A stretch of 64,000 bases of DNA from Anaerolineales bacterium (lineage in GTDB: Bacteria > Chloroflexota > Anaerolineae > 4572-78 > NAK82): contig CP070811.1 of NCBI GenBank assembly GCA_020343875.1, positions 3,601,127 through 3,665,126 on the forward strand. Direction: 5' to 3'. Numbering within the stretch: position 1 is the first letter of the stretch; the number at the start of each line of letters is the position of its first letter. The position numbers were made by a program, and so were the translations under genes. A model generated the notes under the pieces. That model was given only the letters and a program-made list of their open reading frames with translations, was not told the DNA's origin and searched no databases. This document shows positions 33,101-42,084 of the stretch, piece after piece.

Positions 33101-33221
33101 GACGATGCTTCTCCAGCATCCCGGGCGCGCTCCACCCTAGTGCCAGGCGTGGGCCGGAATTCGGACCTACAGGGGCCTGATCCCACCCAAGCACTTAGAG
33201 CTTTACTGGCAGAACGCAGCG

Positions 33222-33250
33222 ATTATACCACGAGGGGATATATCGGACAA
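33222..33250 (-). promoter_or_regulatory. Sigma-70 promoter of the atp operon
   Basis: On the minus strand TTGTCC (33250-33245) and a perfect TATAAT (33227-33222) lie 17 bp apart. The transcript would have a leader of about 115 nt. It overlaps the intergenic end of fabF, so upstream readthrough is also possible. Confidence 0.87.
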
Positions 33251-33256
33251 ATGCAG

Positions 33257-34498
33257 TCAGCTAGAATACCGTTTCATGGCCAGCACCACATTCTGGCCGC
33301 CGAAACCAAAGGCATTCACCAGTGCCGCGTTCACCTCGGCGCGGCGCGCCTGGTTGGGCACATAGTCCAGATCACACTCAGGGTCCGGGTTCTCTTGATT
33401 GATAGTAGGCGGAATAATGCCCTCGTATAGAGTCAATGCGGCGGCTGTCGCCGCAACCGCCCCAGCCGCACCCATCATATGCCCCACCATAGACTTAGTG
33501 CCGGTAACCGCCAGGTCATAGGCATAGTCGCCAAACGCCCGCTTGATTGCCCTTGTCTCGGTCACGTCGTTTAGGGGGGTGCTGGTACCGTGAGCAAAGA
33601 TCACGTTCACATCGGTGGGCTGTAACCCGGCACTCTGCATAGCCCCTTTCATAGCCCGCACTGCCCCGTCACCCTCCGGATCGGGCGCAGTGATATGGAA
33701 GGCATCGCCAGTCAGTCGTCCCCCTAACACCTCGGCGTAGACCTTCTCAACTCCTCGCGCCCTGGCATGCTGCTCCGTCTCCAAGATCATGATTGCTGCG
33801 CCTTCACCATACACAAAGCCATCTCGATCTGCATCGAAGGGACGACTGGCGTGCTGTGGATCATCATTCCGCGACGAAAGCGCGCCCATGCGGCCAAGCG
33901 CCGCGAAGCCCAGCGGCGTGGTGGTCGACTCGGCCCCCCCCACGATGATCACATCTGCCTCACCCCGCTGCAAGAAATTATAACCCTCGATCACCGAATA
34001 GTTGCCGCTGGCGCAGGCCAGGGTTGAGGTCAGTATCGGCCCTCTTGCCCCCGTCTCAATTGAGACCAGGCATGAGACAGCGTTGGGCATCAGGCCAGGC
34101 AACAGAAAAGGGCTGACAGCACGTGGGCCTTTGTCGATCAGGATATGCGTCCCTTCTTCCACCAAGCCGATCCCCCCGCCACCAGTAGCAATCACCACCC
34201 CAATGTTGTCGCGATTGTCGGCGTCAATCGTCAGGCCAGCATCGTCCAAAGCCTGCTTGGTGGCGGCCAGCGCAAACTGGGTACCACGCGCAGTTCGCCG
34301 GGTCATTTTTCGGTCCATCCACTGGGCTGGATCGAAATCTTTCACTTCACAGGCAATGCGAACGGGAAACTCGCTGGCATCAAATGCGGACACGGCCCCT
34401 GCCCCAGACACGCCGTTGGTCAGATTCCTCCAAAACGTCGGAACGTCGTTTCCAATGGGTGTGATTGCTCCCAAACCTGTGACAAGAACTCGAGACAT
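33257..34498 (-). CDS. fabF: 3-oxoacyl-ACP synthase II (FabF)
   Basis: A 413-residue condensing enzyme of fatty-acid elongation. The catalytic Cys-His-His triad is visible in TLACASGNYSV, FAHGTSTPLND and KSMVGHMMGAAG. N-terminal VLVTGLGAITPIGNDVPTFW is typical. The ATG at 34498 follows GGAGAGGAGGG; an upstream GTG at 34519 lacks support. Other fab genes are not adjacent. It has its own promoter and a divergent ferritin gene upstream. Confidence 0.96.
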   Translation of the reverse strand: MSRVLVTGLGAITPIGNDVPTFWRNLTNGVSGAGAVSAFDASEFPVRIACEVKDFDPAQWMDRKMTRRTARGTQFALAATKQALDDAGLTIDADNRDNIGVVIATGGGGIGLVEEGTHILIDKGPRAVSPFLLPGLMPNAVSCLVSIETGARGPILTSTLACASGNYSVIEGYNFLQRGEADVIIVGGAESTTTPLGFAALGRMGALSSRNDDPQHASRPFDADRDGFVYGEGAAIMILETEQHARARGVEKVYAEVLGGRLTGDAFHITAPDPEGDGAVRAMKGAMQSAGLQPTDVNVIFAHGTSTPLNDVTETRAIKRAFGDYAYDLAVTGTKSMVGHMMGAAGAVAATAAALTLYEGIIPPTINQENPDPECDLDYVPNQARRAEVNAALVNAFGFGGQNVVLAMKRYSS

Positions 34499-34560
34499 GT
34501 GGTTGTCCCTCCTCTCCAAGTTGCATTCGCGCCCGAATCACGACCAACGCACAAGGTCAC

Positions 34561-34589
34561 AGTATAACGACGACCTCCCAATTCGGCAA
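34561..34589 (-). promoter_or_regulatory. Sigma-70 promoter of fabF
   Basis: Minus-strand TTGCCG (34589-34584) and TATACT (34566-34561) lie 17 bp apart, about 60 bp before the fabF start codon. Confidence 0.8.
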
Positions 34590-34724
34590 GTCAGATCACT
34601 CAAAATGGCAGCCCGGCTGGTCCTGTCAGGTACCGGGTGCCTGGGAAGTTCTCTATCCATGGCCACCCTTGCCGTTGAAGTTGTGGTTGTGATTTGTTTC
34701 GCTCACAATCACGGGCAAAGAAAA

Positions 34725-34753
34725 TTGACAAGCCAGGATACCTTTGCTATGCT
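34725..34753 (+). promoter_or_regulatory. Sigma-70 promoter of the ferritin gene
   Basis: A perfect TTGACA and TATGCT lie 17 bp apart, about 70 bp before the ferritin start. No clear iron-regulator box is visible between them. Confidence 0.88.
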
Positions 34754-34821
34754 TTAAGCATTCGAAACGCGTCGTGATCCAGGTAACCAGACTCTTTTTA
34801 TCAAGGAAAGGAAAATCAACT

Positions 34822-35313
34822 ATGTTAAGCAAAACACTTCAAGAGGCGATCAACGAACAGATCAAGAACGAGCTCTATTCTGCCTACCTGTATCTGTCGA
34901 TGTCAGCTTACTGCGAAGCGAACAACCTGCCAGGTTCCGCCCGCTGGATGCGACTTCAGAGCCAGGAAGAAACGGCTCATGCGATGAAGTTGTTTGACTA
35001 CATGAATGATCGAGGCGCTCGCGTGGTGCTTCAGGCAATTGATCAGCCGACTGCCGAATTTGAGTCGCCACTGGACATCTTCCAGCAAGTCTTGGCACAC
35101 GAGCAAAAAGTAACCGGCCTAATCAACAAGCTTTACGAACTTGCAGTCAAAGAAAATGACTATCCCACTCAAATAGAGTTGCAGTGGTTCATCGCGGAGC
35201 AGGTCGAAGAGGAAAAGAGCGCCAACGACGTGGTAGAGCTCATGAAGGCAATAGGCGATCACGGTCCGTCTTTGATCATGGCTGACAGGCAATTGGGTAG
35301 CAGAGAGGACTGA
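34822..35313 (+). CDS. Non-haem ferritin (FtnA type)
   Basis: A 163-residue four-helix-bundle iron store. Ferroxidase ligands are in place: Glu17 ([10 protein letters not shown]), Glu50 and His53 (QEETAH), Glu94 (AHEQKV) and the EQVEEEKS segment near 127-132. It mineralises Fe(II) and supplies iron for the abundant Fe-S enzymes of this organism. The ATG at 34822 has AAGGAAAGG upstream; the longer frame from 34744 lies across the promoter and is rejected. The gene is single, followed by a hairpin. Confidence 0.95.
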   Translation: MLSKTLQEAINEQIKNELYSAYLYLSMSAYCEANNLPGSARWMRLQSQEETAHAMKLFDYMNDRGARVVLQAIDQPTAEFESPLDIFQQVLAHEQKVTGLINKLYELAVKENDYPTQIELQWFIAEQVEEEKSANDVVELMKAIGDHGPSLIMADRQLGSRED

Positions 35314-35402
35314 GCAAAGCGCACCGGCCTGCGGGCCAGAGACCATCTGACAAGGCCGATCGCTGCCATAGGCACACCTCCTCTTCAAGAAACAAACATC
35401 TC

Positions 35403-35438
35403 AGAGGCGAGGCACGCGCCTCGCCTCTGCCCCTTTCT
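35403..35438 (+). terminator. Hairpin downstream of ferritin
   Basis: A perfect 11-bp stem (AGAGGCGAGGC with GCCTCGCCTCT, loop ACGC) is followed by GCCCCTTTCT. The T-run is short, so termination may be partial. Confidence 0.65.
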
Positions 35439-35631
35439 GGACAACAAGCCCACCGCCTGGCCCCATCTTTCGCGGCTCTCTCTGAGATAGGGATATTCCT
35501 AACCAGGCAATGCCGTATACAACCTTTGTCGTAGAGAGCATACAATCAGCGTGGAGAAACGCTGATTGAAAGGCGATACTTTTGGCGGAGGGCAAATGCA
35601 TCTTTTGTGCGATGCCCGTTGGTTCTCCATC

Positions 35632-35640
35632 TGATATAAT
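35632..35640 (+). promoter_or_regulatory. Extended -10 promoter upstream of the duplicated permease
   Basis: TGATATAAT is a consensus extended -10 element (TGn plus TATAAT). No good -35 box is present. It would give a leader of about 325 nt before the gene at 35975. Confidence 0.55.
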
Positions 35641-35701
35641 GAAGACAAGGGTATCCTGTAGGAGTTACGTGCTGTACATAGATTTTTCCATTGCCAGAAA
35701 T

Positions 35702-35717
35702 TGTGACATATATTACA
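35702..35717. promoter_or_regulatory. CRP/FNR-type palindrome
   Basis: TGTGA-CATATA-TTACA matches the TGTGA-N6-TCACA consensus at nine of ten positions. It lies within the presumed leader about 260 bp before the ABC permease, downstream of the extended -10, where it would act as a roadblock or as a site for another promoter. Confidence 0.5.
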
Positions 35718-35974
35718 ATCCGTCTGCAGGCAGTGTGATTCCCTGGGGCCGCGGCATAGCAGCAAACAAGAAGCCCTAATCGTGGGGTAGGCTTGCAGAG
35801 TGCCGCCTAAATGGCGGGTTGAAAATGCAACCTAGGGGGACCCTGACAAAGCATTGAGTTCGTCACCTGCGGATGGAATAAAGGTGTCACATGTCGGGTT
35901 CGGGTCATGATTGGAGTGACCCCATATGATATCGTTAGAGAGAGTCTCGAAGAGACCAGTATGGGGCGCGAACT

Positions 35975-38206
35975 ATGATTCTGCGTAATTTGTGGCGCCG
36001 CAAGGCACGTAGCCTATTGACTATGCTGGGCATTGGCATCGGGGTGGCGGCCGTCATCGCCTTGGGCGCCATGGCCGAGGGCATTGCCGAAGGCTATGCC
36101 GCTTTTGCCGGTGGCAGCGGCGCCGACTTGCTGGTGACCAGATCTGACGCCGGCGACCTGACGTTGAGCACAGTGGACGAGCAGGTCGGCGAGCGTATCA
36201 GGCAGCTGGCTGACGTGCGCAACGTGTCGGGCGTAATCTTCAACATGGTCAGCCTAGAAAGCATCCCTTACTTCATTATCGGCGGCTACGACCCAGAGGC
36301 GGTGGCCATCCAACATTTCAAGATCATCGAAGGCCAGCCCTTGGCACGCGAGCGGGAGATCATCCTGGGCCGGCAGGCGGCCGACAATTTGAAACTATCG
36401 GTGGACGACACCATCAAACTGTATGAAACCTCTTTCCGGATTGTGGGAATCTACGAAACAGGGCAGAGTTTCGAAGATGGTGGAGCCATCATCTCGCTGG
36501 CTGATGCTCAGGCCATCTTCAAGAAGCCACGCCAGGTGACTTTCTTCGAAATACAGGTACGCGACCCCACCCAATTGGACGGGGTACAAGCTCGCATCGA
36601 GCAACTGTACGACGACCTATCGGTATCAAAGGCGTCCGACGTGGGCGACGAGCAGGTAATGGTTGAATCCATGCGATACATGGCCTGGGGCATAGGCTTG
36701 ATCGCCGTGCTCATCGGCGGGCTGGGCATGATGATTACCATGGTGATGTCCGTCTTTGAGCAGACGCGAGAAATTGGTGTGCTGAGAGCTGTCGGGTGGC
36801 GAAAGGGCCGCGTGTTGCGTTTGATAATGAGCCAATCTTTGGTGCTGAGCGCACTGGGCGGGGTGTTGGGTGTGGGTATCGGATTCGGCCTGGTATGGCT
36901 GATCAACCATACGCCAGCGGTGTCCAGTTTTGCGCCAGGCGTCGTGCGAACCCCCCTCTTGATCCAGGGCATGTCGGTAGCGCTGGTGCTGGGAACGGTG
37001 GCCGGCCTCTACCCGGCCTGGCGCGCGGCTGGCCTGAACCCTATCGAGGCGCTACGCTACGACGGTGGGACTGGCGATAGAGATGAGTCCTCTTGGGCCC
37101 AGGCCTTTGGCATGACTTTCCGCAACTTGCTGCGCCGTCGCGCCCGCAGCCTGATGACTATGGGCGGCATCGCCATCGGCGTGGGGCTGATCGTATCCCT
37201 GGGCGCTATCACCGAGGGGGTGATACAGGGTTTCACCGACATGACCTCGCAAGGAGGCGCGGAGCTGATTGCCAAGCAGGCCAATGTAGCGGACATGGGC
37301 TACTCGGTGATTGAAGAACGGATAGGGTACGCCATCGCAGCTATGCCAGAGGTGCAGGACGTGTCGGGCATCGTTTGGGGCTTCTCCATGGGGAAAGACG
37401 CACCTTTCCTGTTCGTCTTTGGCATGGACCCCAATGGACGAGCGATCCAGCACTTTCGCACCGTCGAAGGAGAGCGAATTCGAGGGCGGGGCGAGATCAT
37501 GTTGGGCCGGGCTGCTGCCGACACGCTGGAGAAGAAGGTGGGTGACGTGATCAGATTGCCGGGTGGCGTGTTTCGCGTCACGGGCATCTACGAAACCGGC
37601 GTAGGCTACGAAGAAGGCGGTGGCGTGATGGCCCTGCATGACGCCCAGATCGCTTTTGAAAAACCACGCCAGGTGAGCATACTTCAGATCAAGGTGCGCG
37701 ACCCAACCCAGGTTGAGGCCGTCCGGGCCCGAATTGAAGAGCGCTATGGCGGCGACGTGTCGGTTGCGACCACCGCCACCTTTATTGAGAAAAGCGCCGA
37801 CATTCAGAATACCAAAGCCATGCTGGGAGCCGTGTTCGTTCTGGCCATCCTGGTGGGCGGGGTGGTGGTGACCAACACCATGGTGATGGCTGTGATGGAG
37901 CGGACGCGGGAGATCGGTACCTTGCGCGCCCTAGGCTGGCGTCAATCGCGTGTGCTGTGGATGATTCTGGCCGAGTCCCTTCTGCTGAGCCTGATAGCAG
38001 CCGGACTGGGCATCTTGGTAGGTATGGGACTTACGGGGGGGCTTCAGGCCATTCCTGGCGTGGGTTCGTTCATGAGCGCAGTCTACACCCCTCAGGTTAT
38101 CGCCCAGGCCATCGCTGTCTCACTCTTTTTGGGAGCCGCCGGAGGTTTGTATCCTGCCTGGCACGCCAGTCGCCTGCGCCCCGTCGAGGCACTGCGCTAC
38201 GAGTAG
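35975..38206 (+). CDS. Tandemly duplicated FtsX/MacB-type ABC permease (two modules fused)
   Basis: A 743-residue protein made of two complete permease modules in one frame. Module 1 (about 1-365) starts ILRNLWRRKARSLLTMLGIGIGVA and ends AAGLNPIEALRYD. Module 2 (about 376-743) starts TFRNLLRRRARSLMTMGGIAIGVG and ends ASRLRPVEALRYE. Each has one N-terminal helix, an extracytoplasmic MacB-PCD-like domain and three C-terminal helices with the TREIG motif (QTREIGVLRAVGWRKGRV; RTREIGTLRALGWRQSRV). A single chain could therefore replace the usual homodimer. It is followed by its adaptor and ATPase genes. Confidence 0.9.
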   Translation: MILRNLWRRKARSLLTMLGIGIGVAAVIALGAMAEGIAEGYAAFAGGSGADLLVTRSDAGDLTLSTVDEQVGERIRQLADVRNVSGVIFNMVSLESIPYFIIGGYDPEAVAIQHFKIIEGQPLAREREIILGRQAADNLKLSVDDTIKLYETSFRIVGIYETGQSFEDGGAIISLADAQAIFKKPRQVTFFEIQVRDPTQLDGVQARIEQLYDDLSVSKASDVGDEQVMVESMRYMAWGIGLIAVLIGGLGMMITMVMSVFEQTREIGVLRAVGWRKGRVLRLIMSQSLVLSALGGVLGVGIGFGLVWLINHTPAVSSFAPGVVRTPLLIQGMSVALVLGTVAGLYPAWRAAGLNPIEALRYDGGTGDRDESSWAQAFGMTFRNLLRRRARSLMTMGGIAIGVGLIVSLGAITEGVIQGFTDMTSQGGAELIAKQANVADMGYSVIEERIGYAIAAMPEVQDVSGIVWGFSMGKDAPFLFVFGMDPNGRAIQHFRTVEGERIRGRGEIMLGRAAADTLEKKVGDVIRLPGGVFRVTGIYETGVGYEEGGGVMALHDAQIAFEKPRQVSILQIKVRDPTQVEAVRARIEERYGGDVSVATTATFIEKSADIQNTKAMLGAVFVLAILVGGVVVTNTMVMAVMERTREIGTLRALGWRQSRVLWMILAESLLLSLIAAGLGILVGMGLTGGLQAIPGVGSFMSAVYTPQVIAQAIAVSLFLGAAGGLYPAWHASRLRPVEALRYE

Positions 38207-38320
38207 GGGCAGCCCGGCTGTCAGGCGGGACCGAGCGACGAGCCCATTTGCCGGAGATTTGGCGCATAAGCAATATGAGATGTTATCGTTCGCCTCCTGG
38301 CGACTTGAGGAGAACCTACA

Positions 38321-39793
38321 ATGCGACGTAGAACTATTGTCATCATCATAGTCGTACTACTGGCAGTGGTAGGCTACTTCGGTTATACTCAACTCTACTC
38401 TCCATCGGGTTCACCCAGCCCCACCCCACCGCCAGTGGACGATTTCGAAACTGTTATCTGGGCTTCCGGCGAGATCATTCCTGCCAGATGGGCCAATCTG
38501 AGCTTTCCGATTAGCGGTCGGGTGGTGGAGTTGCTGGTGTCAGAAGGAGAGACCGTCGCGGCTGGGACGGTTCTGGCCCGCTTGGACCCGGCAGAGCTGG
38601 AAGACGCCGTAGCGGCAGCCGAAGCAGGTCTGGCCATGGCTGAGGCCGACCTGGCCCGCTTGCAGGCCGGCGCCCGGCCAGCTGAGATCGCCCAGGCCGA
38701 ACAAGCCATACGCTCGGCCCAGGCCGTTCGTGAGGCGGCTCAGGCCCAGGTAGGCCAGGCTCAAGCACAGCTCGAGCGCCTGGTGAACGGTGCGCGACCG
38801 GCCGAGATTTCCCAGGCGGAGGGAGCCGTACGAGCGGCTCAGGCCGCCCGCGACACGGCTAAAGCCCAGGTGGACCAAGCCCAGGCAGAACTCAAGCGAC
38901 TGCTGGCTGGCGCCCGTTCAGAAGAACTTGAGGCAGCCGCAGCCAGCCTGATGAAGACGGAAGCAGCTTTGCGCCAGGCCCAGGCGGAATACAACAAGAT
39001 TTCCTGGGCCGGCGACGTTGGCAATACGCCGCAGGCATTAGCCCTAGAATCGGCTACCCTTGACTACGATGTGGCCCGAGCCAACTACGAAGCGTTGGTC
39101 GAGGGTGCCAGGCCGGAGGAGATCGAAGCGGGCCAGGCCACGGTGGCAGCAGCTCAGGCCAACCTGGCTCAGGCAGAGGCGGGCGTCGGCTCGGCACAGG
39201 CAGCCCTGGACTTGCTCCAAGAAGGGGCCAGGCCTGAAGAGATCGCAGCCGCCGAAGCCGTTGTGGCCCAGGCCGAAGCTAACCTGGCCCAGGCGGAAGC
39301 GGGCGTGGGTTCGGCCCAAGCGGCCCTGGATCTGCTCCAGGATGGGGCTACCCCTGAGGAAATTGCCGCCGCCGTGGCGAGGGTAGCCCAAGCCGAGGCC
39401 AATCTCGAGTCGGCGCGCACAGCACTTGACCAGGCCATATTGACAGCCCCCTTCGATGGAACGGTGAGCGAAGTGCTGGTCCGGCTGGGCGAACAAGTGA
39501 ATTCGGTTCAGCCTGACCAAGCGGTGATTGTGCTGGGTGATCTGACACATATGCGGGTGGAGACCACCGACCTGCGCGAGACAGACGTAGGGCGCATCGC
39601 TGTTGGGCAGGAAGTGGACATCACCTTCGACGCCCTGCCTGATACCCTGCTCAAGGGACAGGTGGTGCACATCAGCCCCAAGGCTAGCAGCGAACAAGGG
39701 GGGGTCAACTACACCACCATCATCCAGTTCAACGAGTTTGATGCCCGGCTGCGATGGGGCATGACCGCTTACGTGAACTTCGCGGTGGACTAG
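38321..39793 (+). CDS. HlyD-type adaptor with 40-residue coiled-coil repeats
   Basis: A 490-residue membrane-fusion protein. N-terminal signal anchor (IVIIIVVLLAVVGYFGYTQLY), split lipoyl domain (SFPISGRVVELLVSEGETVAAGTVLARLD), then a very Ala/Gln/Glu-rich helical hairpin (about 95-370) and a barrel region. The hairpin is built of 40-residue units beginning GARPAEI or GARPEEI: two in the ascending half, two near-identical ones in the descending half. The tip (SWAGDVGNTPQALALESATLDY) resembles the adaptor at 21072-22628. The preceding 114 bp hold no gene. Confidence 0.9.
   Translation: MRRRTIVIIIVVLLAVVGYFGYTQLYSPSGSPSPTPPPVDDFETVIWASGEIIPARWANLSFPISGRVVELLVSEGETVAAGTVLARLDPAELEDAVAAAEAGLAMAEADLARLQAGARPAEIAQAEQAIRSAQAVREAAQAQVGQAQAQLERLVNGARPAEISQAEGAVRAAQAARDTAKAQVDQAQAELKRLLAGARSEELEAAAASLMKTEAALRQAQAEYNKISWAGDVGNTPQALALESATLDYDVARANYEALVEGARPEEIEAGQATVAAAQANLAQAEAGVGSAQAALDLLQEGARPEEIAAAEAVVAQAEANLAQAEAGVGSAQAALDLLQDGATPEEIAAAVARVAQAEANLESARTALDQAILTAPFDGTVSEVLVRLGEQVNSVQPDQAVIVLGDLTHMRVETTDLRETDVGRIAVGQEVDITFDALPDTLLKGQVVHISPKASSEQGGVNYTTIIQFNEFDARLRWGMTAYVNFAVD
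39160..39399 (+). repeat. 120-bp direct repeat inside the HlyD-type gene
   Basis: Two consecutive 120-bp units (about 39160-39279 and 39280-39399) encode nearly identical 40-residue coiled-coil segments (LAQAEAGVGSAQAALDLLQ in both). DNA identity is high, suggesting recent duplication or recombination. Confidence 0.85.
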
Positions 39794-39794
39794 T

Positions 39795-40670
39795 ATGAAC
39801 AAACGACCTATTGTCGTGGAGACACATGCCCTGATCAAGATCTACGGCGACGGGGCAGAGATTCATGCCCTGGATGGCGTTGATTTGGTCATTCTCAGAG
39901 GTGAATTTTTGACGGTGATGGGGCCATCGGGCAGCGGCAAGAGCACCCTGCTCAACATGATCGGGGCGCTCGACAAGCCCACCGGCGGCCAGGTCATCGT
40001 CAATGGCGAAGATCTGGCAACCATCAGGGACGTGGATCGGTTCCGAGCGCGGACGGTAGGTTTCGTCTTCCAACTGCATAACCTGCTGCCAGCTCTAACC
40101 GCTCGCGAAAACGTCGAGGTGCCTATGCACGGGCAGAGTATCGGCGAACGAGAGATGCGGGAACGCTCTGAACACCTGCTGGAGTTGGTGGGCTTGCCAG
40201 ACCGGATGCGTCACCTTCCCAGTCAGCTTTCGGGCGGTCAGCGACAACGAGTGGCCGTCGCGCGCGCCCTGGCCAACGATCCGGCCATCATCCTGGCCGA
40301 CGAGCCCACCGGCAGTCTCGACACCCAAGCCGGGGGCGAGATTGTAGACTTGCTGGAGCACATCAATCGCAACCAGGGCACGACCATTCTTATCGTTACC
40401 CATGACCCCAAGGTAGCGCGCCGCACCCGGCGTATCCTAACCATGCGGGATGGCAAGATTGCGGACGATCACCGGGTGGAGAGCCCGGTAAGAGAGGACC
40501 TGCGTGATCTGGCCCGTTCCAGATTGGGCAGTATGCTGCTCAACGGAGCCAAAGATCAGGTACTGGCCGAGATTGGATTAGACCAACACGACGAGGAAAC
40601 AGCTATCGAAACCCTGCGCCTATTGTTGAACCGGACTCTGACAGACCAAGATACCCATGACGCACAGTGA
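39795..40670 (+). CDS. ABC transporter ATP-binding protein with C-terminal extension
   Basis: A 291-residue MacB/LolD-class ATPase partnering the duplicated permease. Walker [11 protein letters not shown]-loop FVFQLHNLLPALTA, signature LSGGQRQRVAVARAL and Walker [10 protein letters not shown] are intact. About 60 residues beyond the normal end form a charged, Leu-rich tail (REDLRDLARSRLGSML ... EETAIETLRLLLNRTL) not seen in the other ABC system of this window. The ATG directly follows the adaptor stop. Confidence 0.93.
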   Translation: MNKRPIVVETHALIKIYGDGAEIHALDGVDLVILRGEFLTVMGPSGSGKSTLLNMIGALDKPTGGQVIVNGEDLATIRDVDRFRARTVGFVFQLHNLLPALTARENVEVPMHGQSIGEREMRERSEHLLELVGLPDRMRHLPSQLSGGQRQRVAVARALANDPAIILADEPTGSLDTQAGGEIVDLLEHINRNQGTTILIVTHDPKVARRTRRILTMRDGKIADDHRVESPVREDLRDLARSRLGSMLLNGAKDQVLAEIGLDQHDEETAIETLRLLLNRTLTDQDTHDAQ

Positions 40671-40687
40671 GCTGTAGGGCGTTCTGC

Positions 40688-42079
40688 CTACGACCAAAAT
40701 TGTGGCAAGTGCTCGCGGTACGTGTGCAGATAGTCATCCAGTATTTGCTGCGCTACGTCCAGGTCGGTCACCACAGGGTCCAATAGCAGACACTGCAAAG
40801 CGGCCTGGCGGTCCCCACCAACAGCAGCATCCACACACAGACGGGCGACAGCAATTTCACGCCGACACAGCTCGGCGATAGGCTCCGGCAGGCAGCCTGC
40901 GCTCACCCCTTGCACTCCGGCCCCAGTAACCAGTCCAGGAACCTCTACAATGGCCGTGGCCGGCAGATTGGAAATGTATCCCTGGTTGGGTAGATTCAGC
41001 GCCAGGTGATAGTGTGTTCCCGCTCCGGCGATGTTCTCGATGATTTCCAGTGCGCCCTCGCTGTCAGCGTCGCGAAGAGCCTCAACATCCCTATGTCCGC
41101 TGGCCATCTTGCCAATTTCAGCGTGGCCCAGCTCGCGCAGCTCGCCCCATAGATCCCACTCGTAAAGACTGATGTCGTACTTTTCCCAAGGCCTGGTGGC
41201 TGGATCGCTAACCCAAGGCAAGTACTCACAAAGGTGTTCATCACCCGGGATGGGGAATTGGTTGAAGGCCTGGTACACGCGCCGGGTAAGAGGCTCAAAG
41301 GCCGGGTCCATGGCCGCCCAACGCTCCGCAAAGAGAGGATACAGGTCTTCACCTGTTCGTTTGTCGCGCACGTCCAGCATCCAGGTGAAGTGATTCACCC
41401 CGGCAGCTTTGATGTCAATACGCTCCATTGCCTGGCGGGCTACGTGTCGGCGCGGTGAAATCGTGGACGGAGAAGCATGTGTATTGGTGAAGCCGGCTGG
41501 CACGTCAATATCCAGCTCATCAGCCAACGCCAGTCCCACCATTGCGTAACCCGCCTTGATCTGATGGCACAGGCCCACCACCCGAATACCACTGTAGCGG
41601 GCGACGGCATCGCAAATGCGGATCATGGGGTTGGTGAAGTTCAGCAACCAGGCATTGGGGCAAGCCTGCTCCATGTCGCGCACGATCTCCATCACGGGGC
41701 CGATGTTGCGCGCCGCATGGGCAAAACCACCCGGCCCTCCGTTCTCTGCATAAGGCTGGCGTACCCCATACTTCAGGGGGATTTCGAAATCCGATCGCCA
41801 TAGCGCTTCGCGGGGCGGCACCTCAATGGAAAGTATCACGAATTCAGCGTCCTGGAGGGCATCGGCATGGTGAGTGTGCGTGGTTACGTCCATGCGCGCC
41901 TGCCACTCCCGGTTGAGTCTCCCGGCCAGCTCGCCCATAGGTGCCAGCGCGTCACGGTCTCGGTCCACCAGGGCCAACTGGCTGCCGCGCAAGCGTTGGC
42001 TACCCATCAAGGTGGCCAAGGTGTTAAGTCCAAAGATGGCGCTACCAGCGCCAATCACAACGATTTTGGTGGGTAGCAT
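40688..42079 (-). CDS. GH4 family NAD+/Mn2+-dependent glycosidase
   Basis: A 463-residue enzyme of the alpha-galactosidase/6-phospho-glucosidase family, which cleaves glycosides by NAD+-assisted oxidation rather than by classical acid catalysis. The Rossmann start KIVVIGAGSAIFGLNTLA, the substrate and metal motifs LNFTNPM, GLCHQIKAG (Cys and His metal ligands) and GVNHFTW are present. The 6-phospho preference cannot be decided. Third gene of an operon with the phosphatase and GH57 genes. Confidence 0.9.
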   Translation of the reverse strand: MLPTKIVVIGAGSAIFGLNTLATLMGSQRLRGSQLALVDRDRDALAPMGELAGRLNREWQARMDVTTHTHHADALQDAEFVILSIEVPPREALWRSDFEIPLKYGVRQPYAENGGPGGFAHAARNIGPVMEIVRDMEQACPNAWLLNFTNPMIRICDAVARYSGIRVVGLCHQIKAGYAMVGLALADELDIDVPAGFTNTHASPSTISPRRHVARQAMERIDIKAAGVNHFTWMLDVRDKRTGEDLYPLFAERWAAMDPAFEPLTRRVYQAFNQFPIPGDEHLCEYLPWVSDPATRPWEKYDISLYEWDLWGELRELGHAEIGKMASGHRDVEALRDADSEGALEIIENIAGAGTHYHLALNLPNQGYISNLPATAIVEVPGLVTGAGVQGVSAGCLPEPIAELCRREIAVARLCVDAAVGGDRQAALQCLLLDPVVTDLDVAQQILDDYLHTYREHLPQFWS

Positions 42080-42084
42080 AGAGA

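Larger units (their letters stand above)
35314..35974 (+). other. 660-bp intergenic/leader region before the duplicated permease
   Basis: No convincing gene. It holds a hairpin (35403-35428), a 9-bp perfect inverted repeat (AATCAGCGT at 35544-35552 with ACGCTGATT at 35559-35567), an extended -10 promoter (35632-35640), a CRP-like palindrome (35702-35717) and a foldable stretch at 35771-35830. A small frame at 35582-35779 has no ribosome site. Confidence 0.6.

Noticed and set aside
35701-35718. Rex site (TTGTGA ... TTACAA)
   Set aside because: The arms are 18 bp end to end rather than 20 bp and one arm is imperfect; a CRP/FNR-type reading fits better.
35582-35779. 65-codon frame in the leader of the duplicated permease
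   Set aside because: No ribosome site, no similarity I can recognise, and it overlaps promoter and palindrome elements.
38204-38250. Second copy of the GTAGGGGCAG palindrome seen near 44935
   Set aside because: Only about 12 bases agree and the rest does not form the same stem.
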